From: DASZHJ01 sp035517495
GTDB taxonomy: Bacteria > Pseudomonadota > Alphaproteobacteria > ATCC43930 > CGMCC-115725
DNA length: 64,000 nucleotides
Assembly (NCBI GenBank): GCA_035517495.1
Contig: DATIYT010000129.1
Coordinates: 32,102 to 96,101, forward strand
Direction of reading: 5' to 3'
Each line of letters starts with the position of its first letter. Within the stretch, counting starts at the first letter, position 1. A program made the translations under genes and the position numbers. This document shows, in pieces, positions 8,675 to 17,022 of the stretch. The notes under the pieces were generated by a model. It was not told where the DNA came from, searched no databases, and saw only the letters and a program-made list of their open reading frames with translations.

Positions 8675-8750
8675 CTAGTGTTCCGATTCCGAAGTTCGCA
8701 CGTCCTTTCGGCACGCTCTTATGCGAACTTCGGAATCAAGGGGACGCTAG
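8675..8750. repeat. MITE-like palindromic repeat, hairpin A copy 2
   Basis: Same element as at 5777, with CTAG at both ends. The core 8678-8747 runs from GTGTTCC to GGGACGC and is bounded by TA. The inner arms GATTCCGAAGTTCGCA pair perfectly, but the loop sequence differs from copies 1 and 3, so this is an older or divergent copy. It lies 23 bases after the rubrerythrin stop. Confidence 0.88.
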
Positions 8751-8760
8751 CAAATAAATG

Positions 8761-8839
8761 AGTCTGTGCGGCTTCTGGATTCGAAGTTTTTCTCAAGCGA
8801 GCGGCCCGAATTGGAGGAACTTCAAATCCGCCATACTAG
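8761..8839. repeat. Palindromic repeat, hairpin B copy 1
   Basis: A second hairpin directly after hairpin A. The left arm GGATTCGAAGTTTTTCTC pairs imperfectly with the right arm GAGGAACTTCAAATCC, and the right end is TACTAG. The same second hairpin follows hairpin A copy 3 at the end of the window, so A and B tend to travel together or nest. Confidence 0.75.
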
Positions 8840-8860
8840 GCGCCGTCGATCGACGGCGCC
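8839..8860. repeat. 22-bp perfect palindrome with competing hairpin
   Basis: A perfect self-complementary sequence, GGCGCCGTCGA followed by its complement, begins on the last G of hairpin B. Part of its right half, GACGGCG at 8852-8858, can instead pair with CGCCGTC at 8873-8879, just before the ribosome site of the next gene. It may end transcription, modulate it, or bind a dimeric regulator; none of these is proven. Confidence 0.6.
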
Positions 8861-8901
8861 CTTCTTAGCGCCGCCGTCTGATTAGTGACGGAGGGATTCT
8901 C

Positions 8902-10257
8902 ATGCGCGAAGGCAGTCTCGAGGCGCCCGTCCGCCACCCGATCGATTGGCAGAACCCGGCATTTTTTGACCGCGAGCAGATCGCGGCCGAGATGCAGCGA
9001 GTATTCGAGATCTGTCATGGCTGCCGCCGCTGCTTCAATCTCTGCGACAGCTTCCCCCGGCTTTTCGACCTCATCGACAACTCCGCGACCGGAGAGGTCG
9101 ACGGCGTCGATCGCAAGGACTACGCCAAGGTCGCCGATGCCTGCACCCTCTGCGACCTCTGCTTCATGACCAAATGCCCCTATGTGCCGCCGCATGAATT
9201 CAATGTCGATTTTCCGCACTTGATGTTGCGGCACCGCGCGGCCGAGTTCAGTGCCGGCGAAGTCGCATGGTCGCGCCGCCAGATCACCGCCGTCGATCGC
9301 AACGGCAAGCTCGCAAGCAAAGTGGCACCGCTCGCCAACTGGGCGATGCGCACCGGCAATGCTCTCACCCGGCCCCTTATGGAGAGGGCCGCCGGCATCG
9401 ATCACCGTGCCGACCTGCCGCGGTACGAAAGCCGGACATTGCTGGCGCGCGAGGCGCCGGCGCCCAATCCCGAAGCCCCCGCCTTCGGCCGGCGCAAGGC
9501 CATGCTCTACGCCACCTGCATTGCCAACTTCAACCGGGCGTCGCTGGGAATGGCGGCGCGGGCGGTACTCGCGCACAACGGGGTCGAGACCGAGCTCGCT
9601 TATCCCGGCTGCTGCGGGATGCCGAAGTTCGAGCAAGGCGATCTGAATGCGGTGGCAGAGGCTGCGCGCGCGACCGCGCTGGCGCTCGGCCCCGCCATCG
9701 ACGGGGGTTACGACGTCGTGGCGCTGGTTCCGTCCTGCGCGCTGATGCTCAAATTCGAGTGGCCGCTGCTGCTGCCGAAGGACCAGTCGATCAAGAAGCT
9801 GGCGCAGGCGACCTACGACGTAAGCGAATACGTGGTTGCGATCGCGCGCAAGGAGGGCCTCGCCCCCGGCATGAAGCCACTCCCCGGCGGGGTTTCCTTC
9901 CACCTTGCCTGCCACAGCCGCGCGCAAAACATGGGCCCCAAGGGTGCGGAGCTGCTGCGCTTGCTGCCGGAAGCGGACGTGGCCGTGATCGAGCGCTGTT
10001 CCGGTCACGGCGGCTCCTGGGGCATGATGCGCGAGAACTTCGACGTGGCGCTCAAGGTCGGGAAACCCGTGGCGCGCCAGGCCGCGCGCAACGCCAAGGC
10101 CTATCTCGCCTCGGAATGCCCGCTCGCCGGAGCCCACATAGCGCAGGGGATGGCGCTGCTGGACGGCGAAGCCAAGGCGCACGCGCACGCCCCGATGCAT
10201 CCGATCGAGCTCATGGCGCTGTCCTATGGGTTGATCGCGGAACCTGCCCGTGGCTAA
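8902..10257 (+). CDS. GlpC/HdrD-like Fe-S oxidoreductase with CCG domains
   Basis: 451 residues. Two N-terminal cysteine clusters, C38-C41-C44-C48 and C81-C84-C87-C92, look like [4Fe-4S] sites. The C-terminal half carries CCG-type segments: YPGCCGMPKFEQGD and CSGHGGSWGM with an intervening LACHSR. The second CCG copy has SGHGG instead of a Cys-Cys pair. Relatives (GlpC, heterodisulfide reductase subunits) pass electrons between quinone or thiol partners. It lies between rubrerythrin and DUF3501 genes, an arrangement known in several proteobacteria, so it may supply electrons to the rubrerythrin. Its last 8 bases overlap the next gene. Confidence 0.87.
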   Translation: MREGSLEAPVRHPIDWQNPAFFDREQIAAEMQRVFEICHGCRRCFNLCDSFPRLFDLIDNSATGEVDGVDRKDYAKVADACTLCDLCFMTKCPYVPPHEFNVDFPHLMLRHRAAEFSAGEVAWSRRQITAVDRNGKLASKVAPLANWAMRTGNALTRPLMERAAGIDHRADLPRYESRTLLAREAPAPNPEAPAFGRRKAMLYATCIANFNRASLGMAARAVLAHNGVETELAYPGCCGMPKFEQGDLNAVAEAARATALALGPAIDGGYDVVALVPSCALMLKFEWPLLLPKDQSIKKLAQATYDVSEYVVAIARKEGLAPGMKPLPGGVSFHLACHSRAQNMGPKGAELLRLLPEADVAVIERCSGHGGSWGMMRENFDVALKVGKPVARQAARNAKAYLASECPLAGAHIAQGMALLDGEAKAHAHAPMHPIELMALSYGLIAEPARG

Positions 10258-10837
10258 TCGCCAACTGACGCGCGCCGACATCCTGCCGCCGGAGCGGTAC
10301 GCCGCCGAGCGCCGCGAGCACCGCCGCCGCGTCGCCGAGATGAAACGCAACCGACGCGTCGAGGTCGGCCCTTTCGTCACCTTCTATTTCGAGAACCGCG
10401 ACACCATGTGGCTCCAGGTGCAGGAGATGCTGCACATCGAACGCGGGGGCGAGGAACAAATCGCCGACGAGCTCGCGGCCTATAATCCCATGATCCCGAA
10501 CGGCAGCGAGTTGAGCGCCACCATGATGGTGGAGATCGAGGAACCGCGCCGTCGCGACGCGATGCTGCATCGGCTGGGTGGGATCGAGCACCGCACGTTC
10601 TTGCTGCTGGGCGGCGAGCGCGTGGCCGGCGCCGCCGATTCTACCCGCGAAAACACCAGCCCCGAAGGCAAGGCGTCGGCGGTGCAATTCCTGAAATTTC
10701 CGCTGAGCGCGGCGCAAAAGGAAAAGTTCCGCGATCGCGCGATCCCCCTCATGATCGGGATCGACCACCCCGCCTATGGCCACATGGCGACCGTTCCCGA
10801 GGCGACGCGGCGCGCGCTCAGCGAGGATTTGAACTAG
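10250..10837 (+). CDS. DUF3501 family protein
   Basis: 195 residues of unknown function, recognised as DUF3501 by the overall pattern (LTRADILPPERYAAERREHR start, VGPFVTFYFENRDTMWLQVQEM core) and by its place after the CCG Fe-S protein. The chosen GTG overlaps the preceding coding end by 8 bases, so translation is coupled. It has no signal peptide or membrane segment, so it is cytoplasmic. The central Glu/His-rich QEMLHIERGGEEQI stretch could bind metal, which is an inference only. Confidence 0.85.
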   Translation: MANRQLTRADILPPERYAAERREHRRRVAEMKRNRRVEVGPFVTFYFENRDTMWLQVQEMLHIERGGEEQIADELAAYNPMIPNGSELSATMMVEIEEPRRRDAMLHRLGGIEHRTFLLLGGERVAGAADSTRENTSPEGKASAVQFLKFPLSAAQKEKFRDRAIPLMIGIDHPAYGHMATVPEATRRALSEDLN

Positions 10838-10855
10838 CTCCGGCGCTCCCCATCA

Positions 10856-10878
10856 CCCCCTCCCCGATGGGGAGGGGG
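10856..10878. terminator. Strong GC hairpin between convergent genes
   Basis: CCCCCTCCCC and GGGGAGGGGG form a perfect 10-bp stem with a GAT loop, between the convergent DUF3501 and aldehyde dehydrogenase genes. There is no following T-run, so it may be a factor-assisted terminator or a dispersed intergenic repeat rather than a classical intrinsic terminator. Confidence 0.5.
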
Positions 10879-10924
10879 CGCGAGCGTTGAACCCGTCGAA
10901 GCGCGAGTGGGTGACGGGAATTCC

Positions 10925-12358
10925 TCAAATCCCGATTTGGCTCACGAACTTGGTCACGAGATACGCCTCAAGCGCCTCGGTGCCGCCTTCGCTGCCGTAG
11001 CCCGAATCCTTGACGCCGCCGAAGGGGACTTCGGGGAGCGCCAGGCCGAAGTGGTTGATCGAGATCATGCCGGTCTCGACCGCCGAGGAGATCGCCGCGG
11101 CGGTCTTGGCCGATTTCGTGAAGGCATAGGCGGCAAGCCCATAGGGAAGCCGGTTCGCCTCCTCGGCGACCTCTTCGAACTTGCTGAAGGGCGCGATCGG
11201 CGCCAGCGGACCGAACGGCTCCTCGTTCATGATCTTCGCCTCGAGCGGCACGTTGGTCATCACCGTCGGCTCGAAGAAAAAGCCCTTGTTGCCGATGCGC
11301 TTGCCGCCGGTCTCGATCTTGGCGCCGTGCTGGACGGCGTCGGAGACGAAGCTCTCCATCACCTCGATGCGCCTCCCATGGGCGAGCGGGCCCATCCGCG
11401 TTTCGGGGTCGAGGCCGCTCCCGACCTTGACCGCCTTCGCCTGCGCCACGAAACGATCGACGAATTTGCCGTAGATCGATTCATGGATGAGGAAGCGGGT
11501 CGGCGAGACGCAAACCTGCCCTGCATTGCGGAACTTGGCGCCCGCCAGCAGTTTCGCGGCTGATTCGACATCGGCATCCTCGAACACGATTGCCGGCGAA
11601 TGTCCGCCGAGCTCCATGGTGACCCGCTTCATGTACTTGCCCGCGAGTGCGGCGAGCTGCTTGCCCACCGGCACCGAGCCGGTGAAGGTGACCTTGCGGA
11701 TGATCGGATGCGGTATCAGGTACTCCGAGACCTCGGACGGCACGCCGAACACCAAGTTGATGACGCCGGCGGGCACGCCCGCCTCCGCGAAGCAACGAAC
11801 CAACTCGGCGCAACTCGCGGGCGTGTCCTCGGGTCCTTTGATCACGATCGAGCAGCCGGTTGCGACCGCGCAGCTAATCTTGCGCACGGCTTGGTTGACC
11901 GGGAAGTTCCACGGCGTGAACGCCGCCACCGGCCCCACCGGCTCCTTCACCACAAGCTGATAGACGCCTTGGGCGCGCGCCGGGATCACCCGGCCATAAG
12001 TCCGCCGACCCTCCTCCGCGAACCAATCGATGAGATCGCCGCCGTTCAAGATCTCGAGCTTAGCCTCGGCGATCGGCTTGCCCTGCTCCATGGTCATGAT
12101 CTCGGCGATCGCGTCGGCGCGGCTTCGCAGGAGATCGGCGGCCTTGCGCATCACCTTGTAGCGGTCCATCGCCGAGACCTTGCGCCAAGCCTCGAAACCC
12201 TTGGCCGCCGCCGCAAGCGCGCGATCGAGATCGCCGGTGGAGGCGTGCGCCACCTTGCCGATGGGGTCGCCGGTCGCGGGATTGAGTACGTCCCGGTCGC
12301 GGCCGCCCGACCCCTTGGTCCACTGGCCGTCGATGAACAGCGAAACGTCCGAATACAT
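10925..12358 (-). CDS. NAD(P)-dependent aldehyde dehydrogenase, succinate-semialdehyde type
   Basis: 477 residues, full length for the class. The family catalytic set is present: Asn151 in TPWNFP, Lys174 in IVIKGPEDTP, Glu249 in VTMELGGHSP and the nucleophile Cys283 in NAGQVCVSP. The overall pattern is closest to succinate/glutarate-semialdehyde dehydrogenases (GabD type), which oxidise semialdehydes to acids. There is no associated aminotransferase, so the physiological substrate is uncertain. Confidence 0.9.
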   Translation of the reverse strand: MYSDVSLFIDGQWTKGSGGRDRDVLNPATGDPIGKVAHASTGDLDRALAAAAKGFEAWRKVSAMDRYKVMRKAADLLRSRADAIAEIMTMEQGKPIAEAKLEILNGGDLIDWFAEEGRRTYGRVIPARAQGVYQLVVKEPVGPVAAFTPWNFPVNQAVRKISCAVATGCSIVIKGPEDTPASCAELVRCFAEAGVPAGVINLVFGVPSEVSEYLIPHPIIRKVTFTGSVPVGKQLAALAGKYMKRVTMELGGHSPAIVFEDADVESAAKLLAGAKFRNAGQVCVSPTRFLIHESIYGKFVDRFVAQAKAVKVGSGLDPETRMGPLAHGRRIEVMESFVSDAVQHGAKIETGGKRIGNKGFFFEPTVMTNVPLEAKIMNEEPFGPLAPIAPFSKFEEVAEEANRLPYGLAAYAFTKSAKTAAAISSAVETGMISINHFGLALPEVPFGGVKDSGYGSEGGTEALEAYLVTKFVSQIGI

Positions 12359-12479
12359 GAGCGCCTCCGATTGCGGGTTCGGGATGATGGCGGGAGCTTA
12401 GCCACCGCACCCCATCCGATGCAACCTTGGCGCTTGAGAGCTTGCGCGTTCGCCAATAAGCGATGGACTTAAGGATTCA

Positions 12480-12552
12480 CCACCGAGGCACTGAGAGCCG
12501 GGAGCGGCGCGAAACGCCCATTAGTTTTCTCGGTGTCTCTGTGACTCGGTGG
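12480..12552. repeat. Intergenic inverted repeat (CCACCGAG ... CTCGGTGG)
   Basis: Arms of about 16 bases, CCACCGAGGCACTGAG and CTCTGTGACTCGGTGG, pair with about three mismatches across a 40-base centre. The wording resembles the low-complexity CACCGAGG/CTCTGTG intergenic repeats found in many genomes. No coding potential. Confidence 0.55.
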
Positions 12553-12568
12553 TTGGCTAACTTATGTG

Positions 12569-13051
12569 CTACGGCACGGTCTCGTCGGGAAAGACGCCCC
12601 AGACATCGCCGCGCGCGAGCCAGCCGCGGATACCCTGCACTTCTATGCGGCACCAGGTGCCATGACATTCGAGCAACTTGGCAATGACGCCGGGCTCGGC
12701 GCGTGCCACCGTCGCGGAGCCGGCATCGGCCGCCGCGCGCAACGCACGCACCTCGCCTCGGATGATGACGTTGCGCTGCTCGGCGATCATGGTCTGGTGC
12801 ACCCAACCCTCGGTGCCCTGCCAGTCGCGGACTTTGCGCCAGACATCGCTCTTCGCGATCACTTCGACGGGATAGCCCTTGCGGCGATACTCCCACTCGA
12901 TCCGGTATTGCTCACCCGGGCCGACCCGGAGATTCACCCTGTCCTTGCTTAGGATCGCAAAGCGCGGCAGCGGCGGGGCGTTTTCGGCGAGAGCCGCCGG
13001 CGCCGAGGCGAGGACGAGCGCAACGCCAGCGATGCGAAGGAGACGCATCAT
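12569..13051 (-). CDS. Exported protein with two bacterial SH3 domains
   Basis: About 160 residues from the ATG at 13051 (13048 also possible), which begins a clear signal peptide, MMRLLRIAGVALVLASAPAA. The mature part has two SH3b-like modules: one with VNLRVGPGEQYRIEWEYRRKG, GWVHQTMI, and a second, shorter one ending in GIRGWLARGDVWGVFP. SH3b proteins of this type are periplasmic and often bind peptidoglycan or partner enzymes. No specific role is known. Confidence 0.82.
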   Translation of the reverse strand: MMRLLRIAGVALVLASAPAALAENAPPLPRFAILSKDRVNLRVGPGEQYRIEWEYRRKGYPVEVIAKSDVWRKVRDWQGTEGWVHQTMIAEQRNVIIRGEVRALRAAADAGSATVARAEPGVIAKLLECHGTWCRIEVQGIRGWLARGDVWGVFPDETVP

Positions 13052-13194
13052 CGCGAACACAATGCCGGCAAAGTTCCCCGACGGACCGCGCACGGATTCT
13101 TCCTCTAATCCCGCGATAACCCGTGGTCAAGGTTGGCGTAGTGGATTGGCCTAATCGGGATAAGGGGGAAGCCGCGCGACTCCCCCTATCCTGA

Positions 13195-14097
13195 TTAGCG
13201 GCGCTGCGCCTGCGCCACCCCCGCGACGATCAGCATCCCGGCGAATGCTAGTGGTGGCGTTACCTCTTCGTGCAATACCAGCATCGCCAGCACCAGCGCC
13301 ACCAGCGGCTGGAGGAATTGCATCGTGCCGATGCGCGCGATCCCGCCTTGCCGCAGCGCCCAGTACCAGCAGACATATCCGAGGATGGTTGCGCCCAGCG
13401 CCAAATAGGCAACGGCACCCCACGCGGGCAGTCCCGCATCATGCCAAGCGGCGGGGCCCAGAGTAAAAGGAACAATCGGCAGCAGACATAGCGCGCCCAC
13501 GACGATCCCCCAGAAGGTGGTGCCCCAGGTGGTGATGTCGCGCGCGAGCCTCGCGCCCGCGACATAACCCGAAGCGGAACCCAGATTGGCGAGCAGCACC
13601 ATCAAGTCCCCCGCGACGCTCGCCTCGCTGCTGCCGCCCGCGCGAAACACGATCAAGACCGCCTCGCCCGCCATGGCAAGCGCGGCACCGAGCCACCAGC
13701 CGGGCGATAGCCGGCGTCGCTCCACCACCGCGCCGATGATTGCCGTGAAAAGCGGCGCTGCGGCGACGATCAGGGCCGCATGCGACGTTGAGGTCCAGCG
13801 CACGCCCAGGCCGAACAAGAGCGGAAAAATCACGAAGCCGCCGATGGCCGAGATCGTCAGCAGCAACCATTGTCTGCCGTTGTGCGGATATCGGAGACGA
13901 AGCGCGAGCGCGAGCGGCAGCACGAGCAGCGCCGCAAGCAGGGTGCGTAGGACGCCAACCGCGAGCGGATCGATCGCCAGCACAGCTATCCGAGTTGCGA
14001 GCGGCGTCGCCCCCCAGATCAGGATCGCCGAGCCGGCGGCGGCATGGACGAATCCCGACCATCGCGATTTCGCTTGCGCCGCCACCTCGTCGACCAT
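13195..14097 (-). CDS. EamA/DMT-family transporter
   Basis: 300 residues with ten hydrophobic segments in two EamA repeats. The ATG at 14097 (MVDEVAAQ) is preferred over an upstream TTG. Segments such as LIWGATPLATRIAVLAIDPLAVGVLRTLLAALLV-type helix pairs and GYVCWYWALRQGGIARIGTMQFLQP near the end are typical of this exporter class. It is only distantly similar to the family member at 4845. The substrate is unknown. Confidence 0.85.
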   Translation of the reverse strand: MVDEVAAQAKSRWSGFVHAAAGSAILIWGATPLATRIAVLAIDPLAVGVLRTLLAALLVLPLALALRLRYPHNGRQWLLLTISAIGGFVIFPLLFGLGVRWTSTSHAALIVAAAPLFTAIIGAVVERRRLSPGWWLGAALAMAGEAVLIVFRAGGSSEASVAGDLMVLLANLGSASGYVAGARLARDITTWGTTFWGIVVGALCLLPIVPFTLGPAAWHDAGLPAWGAVAYLALGATILGYVCWYWALRQGGIARIGTMQFLQPLVALVLAMLVLHEEVTPPLAFAGMLIVAGVAQAQRR

Positions 14098-14190
14098 GGC
14101 GGCCAATGTAGCCTGCGCTGCGACGCCGCCACAACGCGAACTTGTCAGCAGACAACCCGGCTATCGCGACGGGTGCTCCAATCGAGCGCT

Positions 14191-14639
14191 TCAGTGCACG
14201 GATAGGCCGAGACGCTTGGGCACGTCGGCCGGCGCCATGGTGCTCGACAGCTTGTCGAACTCGGCGAAGGTCAGAGGAGGATGCGGTTCCAGGGCAATCG
14301 TGATCGTCTTCGGCTGCTGCACGAAGGCGATCAACGTATCCACCATCTTGGCCGTTGGGGGGCATGGCCGAAGCTCTGGCGTTGTCCCTGCAGCAGGGCA
14401 ATGGCGCTTCCCCGCACCTGCTCCACTGTCTTGCCGTCCTCCTTGGCCGCGATCGCGATTGCGTGCGAGACCAAGGAATCATCGTCTTAGCGGATTTCGA
14501 GCCGTTGCAGCGTGGCGGCCATCAAGCGATCGAATACGACCATCGGGTCGTCCGCGGGATTGGCGTTAAAGTTGCCCAAGCGTGCGGCAAGCGTGAGCGA
14601 TCCCAACTTGGGTACTTCGAAGGCGCCGGTGACAAAAGG
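14191..14639 (-). pseudogene. Decayed gene fragment behind moeB
   Basis: The minus strand reads as one broken protein. From the codon right after the moeB stop it gives VTGAFEVPKLGSLTLAARLG and on to LMAATLQRLEIR, then an in-frame TAA (14487-14489), then DDDSLVSHAIAIAAKEDGKT in the same frame. It shifts frame around a run of six G (14358-14363) and continues as MVDTLIAFVQQPKTITIALE to a stop at 14191. The 5' end is missing. The protein family was not recognised. One stop, one frameshift and a missing start make it a pseudogene. Confidence 0.7.
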
Positions 14640-15407
14640 TCACTCCCGAGTCCCACAGGTGGGGCATTGCGGATCGCGCGGTATGCGCACCCGATGGAAC
14701 TGCGCCCGCAGCGCCTCGTAGAGGAGCAGGGTGCCGGAGAGGCTTTCGCCGATGCCCAGCAGTTCCTTCAGCACTTCGGTCGCCTGCAATGTTCCCATCA
14801 CTCCCGCGACCGCGCCCAGAATGCCCGCGGTTTCGCAGCGCGGAACCGAATCGGGGGGCGGTGGCTCGCGGAAAAGACAGCGATAACAGGGATGCGGCGG
14901 GCCCAAATAAGCCTTGAAGGTCGAGAGCTGCCCGTCGAAGGGCGCGAGCGATGCGGCCACCAGCGGTTTGCTCAAGCGAAAACAGGCGTCGTTCAGGAGA
15001 TAGCGGGTGGCGAAATTGTCGGAGCCGTCGGCGACGAGATCGTAGCGCCCGACCAATTCCGCCGCGTTCTCGGCCGCGAGCCGCACCCCATGCGTCTCGA
15101 CCCGCACCTCGGGATTGAGGGCGGCGATCGTTGCCCTGGCGCTCTCGACCTTGGGTTTGCCGATTTCGGTCGTGTCGTGAATGACCTGCCGCTGCAGATT
15201 CGAGAGATCGACCACGTCGTCGTCGACCACGCCCAAAGTGCCGACTCCGGCGGCACCCAGATAGAGCAGCAGCGGCGAGCCGAGGCCGCCGCTCCCCACC
15301 ACCAGGACCCGCGCCGCCATGAGCCGCGCCTGACCCTCCTCGCCGACTTCCTCGAGGATCAGATGCCGCGCATAGCGCTCGAACTGCGCGTCGGTGAGTT
15401 CGATCAC
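14640..15407 (-). CDS. moeB: Molybdopterin-synthase adenylyltransferase MoeB (HesA/MoeB/ThiF family)
   Basis: 255 residues from a GTG at 15407, 15 bases after the cysK stop; family length is about 250. GSGGLGSP at residues 38-45 is the ATP-binding loop, followed by the DxDxV region VVDDDVVDLSNLQRQ. CYRCLF and the C-terminal CPTCG give two Cys pairs for the structural zinc, and CETAGILGAVAGVMG carries the family cysteine segment. These E1-like enzymes adenylate the C-terminus of MoaD, ThiS or similar sulfur carriers. Its place behind cysK suggests a sulfur-carrier role, so it could serve ThiS/CysO-like partners rather than MoaD only. Confidence 0.9.
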   Translation of the reverse strand: MIELTDAQFERYARHLILEEVGEEGQARLMAARVLVVGSGGLGSPLLLYLGAAGVGTLGVVDDDVVDLSNLQRQVIHDTTEIGKPKVESARATIAALNPEVRVETHGVRLAAENAAELVGRYDLVADGSDNFATRYLLNDACFRLSKPLVAASLAPFDGQLSTFKAYLGPPHPCYRCLFREPPPPDSVPRCETAGILGAVAGVMGTLQATEVLKELLGIGESLSGTLLLYEALRAQFHRVRIPRDPQCPTCGTRE

Positions 15408-15421
15408 TGTTGGCGTACCGA

Positions 15422-16405
15422 TTACATGCCCTCGAAGAGCGCGGTCGAGAGGTAGCGCTCGGCGAAGTCGGGTAGGATCACCACGATCTGTTTTCCCGAC
15501 AGTTCCGGCCGCGCGCCCACTTCGAGCGCGGCCGCCAGCGCTGCACCCGCGGAGATGCCAACGGGGATGCCCTCGACCCGCGCCAACTCGCGCGCAGTCT
15601 TGATCGCGGTCTCGTTGCCGATGCGCACGATCTCGTCGATCAGCGACGTGTCGAGGATCGCCGGGATAAAACCCGCGCCGATGCCCTGAATCTTGTGCGG
15701 ACCAGGCGGCCCGCCCGAGAGCACGGCACTGTCCTCGGGTTCGACCGCAACCATCTTGAGGCCAGGCTTGCGTGGTTTCAGCACCGAGCCGACGCCGGTC
15801 AAGGTACCGCCGGTGCCAACGCCGCTCACCACCATGTCGACCATTCCCCCGGTATCTTTCCAAATCTCTTCGGCGGTGGTGCGGCGATGAATTTCGGGAT
15901 TGGCGGGGTTTTGGAACTGCTGCGGCATGAATGCGTCGCCGATCTCCCGCACCAGTTCCTCGGCGCGCGCGATCGCGCCTTTCATCCCCTGTGCCGCCGG
16001 CGTCAGCTCAAGCTCGGCACCCAATGCCTTGAGCATCCGCCGCCGCTCCACCGACATGCTGTCGGGCATGGTCAAGATCAACCGATAGCCTTTGGCGGCG
16101 CAAACGAAAGCGAGCGCGATGCCGGTATTGCCCGAAGTGGGCTCGACCAGCACCGTCTTCGGACCGATGCGGCCCGCCTTTTCCGCGGCCGTCACCATGG
16201 AAACGCCGATCCGGTCTTTGACCGAGGAGAGCGGGTTGAAGAACTCGCACTTCCCCAACAGCTCCGCCTTGATGCCGCGCGCGGCGGCGAGGCGCTTCAA
16301 TCTCACCAGCGGCGTCGCACCCATGGTGTCGATGATGCTGTCGTAAACACGGCCCCGGAACTCGGCAGCCGCCGCTGGCTTTTCCTGTGTCTGCACCGCC
16401 GCCAT
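15422..16405 (-). CDS. cysK: Cysteine synthase A (O-acetylserine sulfhydrylase)
   Basis: 327 residues. The start at 16405 is preferred over 16423 because GGGAGG lies 7 bases before it. The PLP lysine is in SSVKDR (Lys63) and the substrate loop PTSGNTG is at 89-95; GTGGTLTGVG binds the PLP phosphate. It makes cysteine from O-acetylserine and sulfide. It is followed by moeB at 14 bases, a likely two-gene operon, with an Rrf2 regulator further upstream on the same strand. Confidence 0.93.
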   Translation of the reverse strand: MAAVQTQEKPAAAAEFRGRVYDSIIDTMGATPLVRLKRLAAARGIKAELLGKCEFFNPLSSVKDRIGVSMVTAAEKAGRIGPKTVLVEPTSGNTGIALAFVCAAKGYRLILTMPDSMSVERRRMLKALGAELELTPAAQGMKGAIARAEELVREIGDAFMPQQFQNPANPEIHRRTTAEEIWKDTGGMVDMVVSGVGTGGTLTGVGSVLKPRKPGLKMVAVEPEDSAVLSGGPPGPHKIQGIGAGFIPAILDTSLIDEIVRIGNETAIKTARELARVEGIPVGISAGAALAAALEVGARPELSGKQIVVILPDFAERYLSTALFEGM

Positions 16406-16553
16406 GGACCTGCCTCCCGGCATGTTGATGCTGGCTCGGCTCTAGAATGCGACCGCCGTGAGCCGCATGTCGACAACAATGGAATGGCGCTTGTCCGCCT
16501 CCATTGCGGTCGGTTATTCTCCAAAAAGGTGTTGCGGCGGGGAACGAGTCTGA

Positions 16554-17009
16554 ATGTGGAGTTTCGCAATACGGCTAGCCGTTTCACTCGTACCCGAGCT
16601 GCTTTCGTTGATCGAGAAGTTGCTGGCCATGGCCGCCGGCGATGCCACGCAACGGACCGCTCTGAAGCAGCTCCCTGAAACATTTTTTGATGTGTCATCG
16701 GACCTGCTGCTGAGCGCCTATGGGACGATCCTCGGTGTGATATTCGTGCTTTACCGACAGCCGGCAACCGCCGATCCGAATGCCCCAAAACAGAGTCAAC
16801 CGACTCTCGGCGGAATCACATTTGGTCAACTCAAGGACATTTTCTTCGTTTCACTGGTGCTGTTTGTAATGACGTTCCTTATATTCCTCTTCACACTGGT
16901 AGTCCCCGCTGCGCAGTGGTCATTGTTTTTCAATGCTTTTTGGACGATCATCGTGCCGGACGCGTTGGGTTTGGTCGCTCTTGGGCTGGCGGTACGGGTG
17001 GCTTTGTGA
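16554..17009 (+). CDS. Small membrane protein, unknown
   Basis: 151 residues, not recognised. It has an N-terminal hydrophobic helix (AIRLAVSLVPELLSLIEKLL), then three strong membrane segments around residues 50-67, 96-117 and 127-150, separated by a polar, proline-rich linker. Codon use is visibly less GC-rich than that of its neighbours, and it lies antisense to the rrf2/cysK direction, so it may be a late insertion with the next ORF. The start has only a weak ribosome site. Confidence 0.55.
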   Translation: MWSFAIRLAVSLVPELLSLIEKLLAMAAGDATQRTALKQLPETFFDVSSDLLLSAYGTILGVIFVLYRQPATADPNAPKQSQPTLGGITFGQLKDIFFVSLVLFVMTFLIFLFTLVVPAAQWSLFFNAFWTIIVPDALGLVALGLAVRVAL

Positions 17010-17022
17010 GGAGGCATTTTTG

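Noticed and set aside
8836..10380. 514-codon frame antisense to the Fe-S protein gene
   Set aside because: The plus strand has cysteine clusters and a conserved neighbour order; the minus frame has none.
13439..14482. 347-codon minus-strand frame across the EamA gene and the decayed gene
   Set aside because: It is a different frame from both and is explained by a shadow of the transporter gene.
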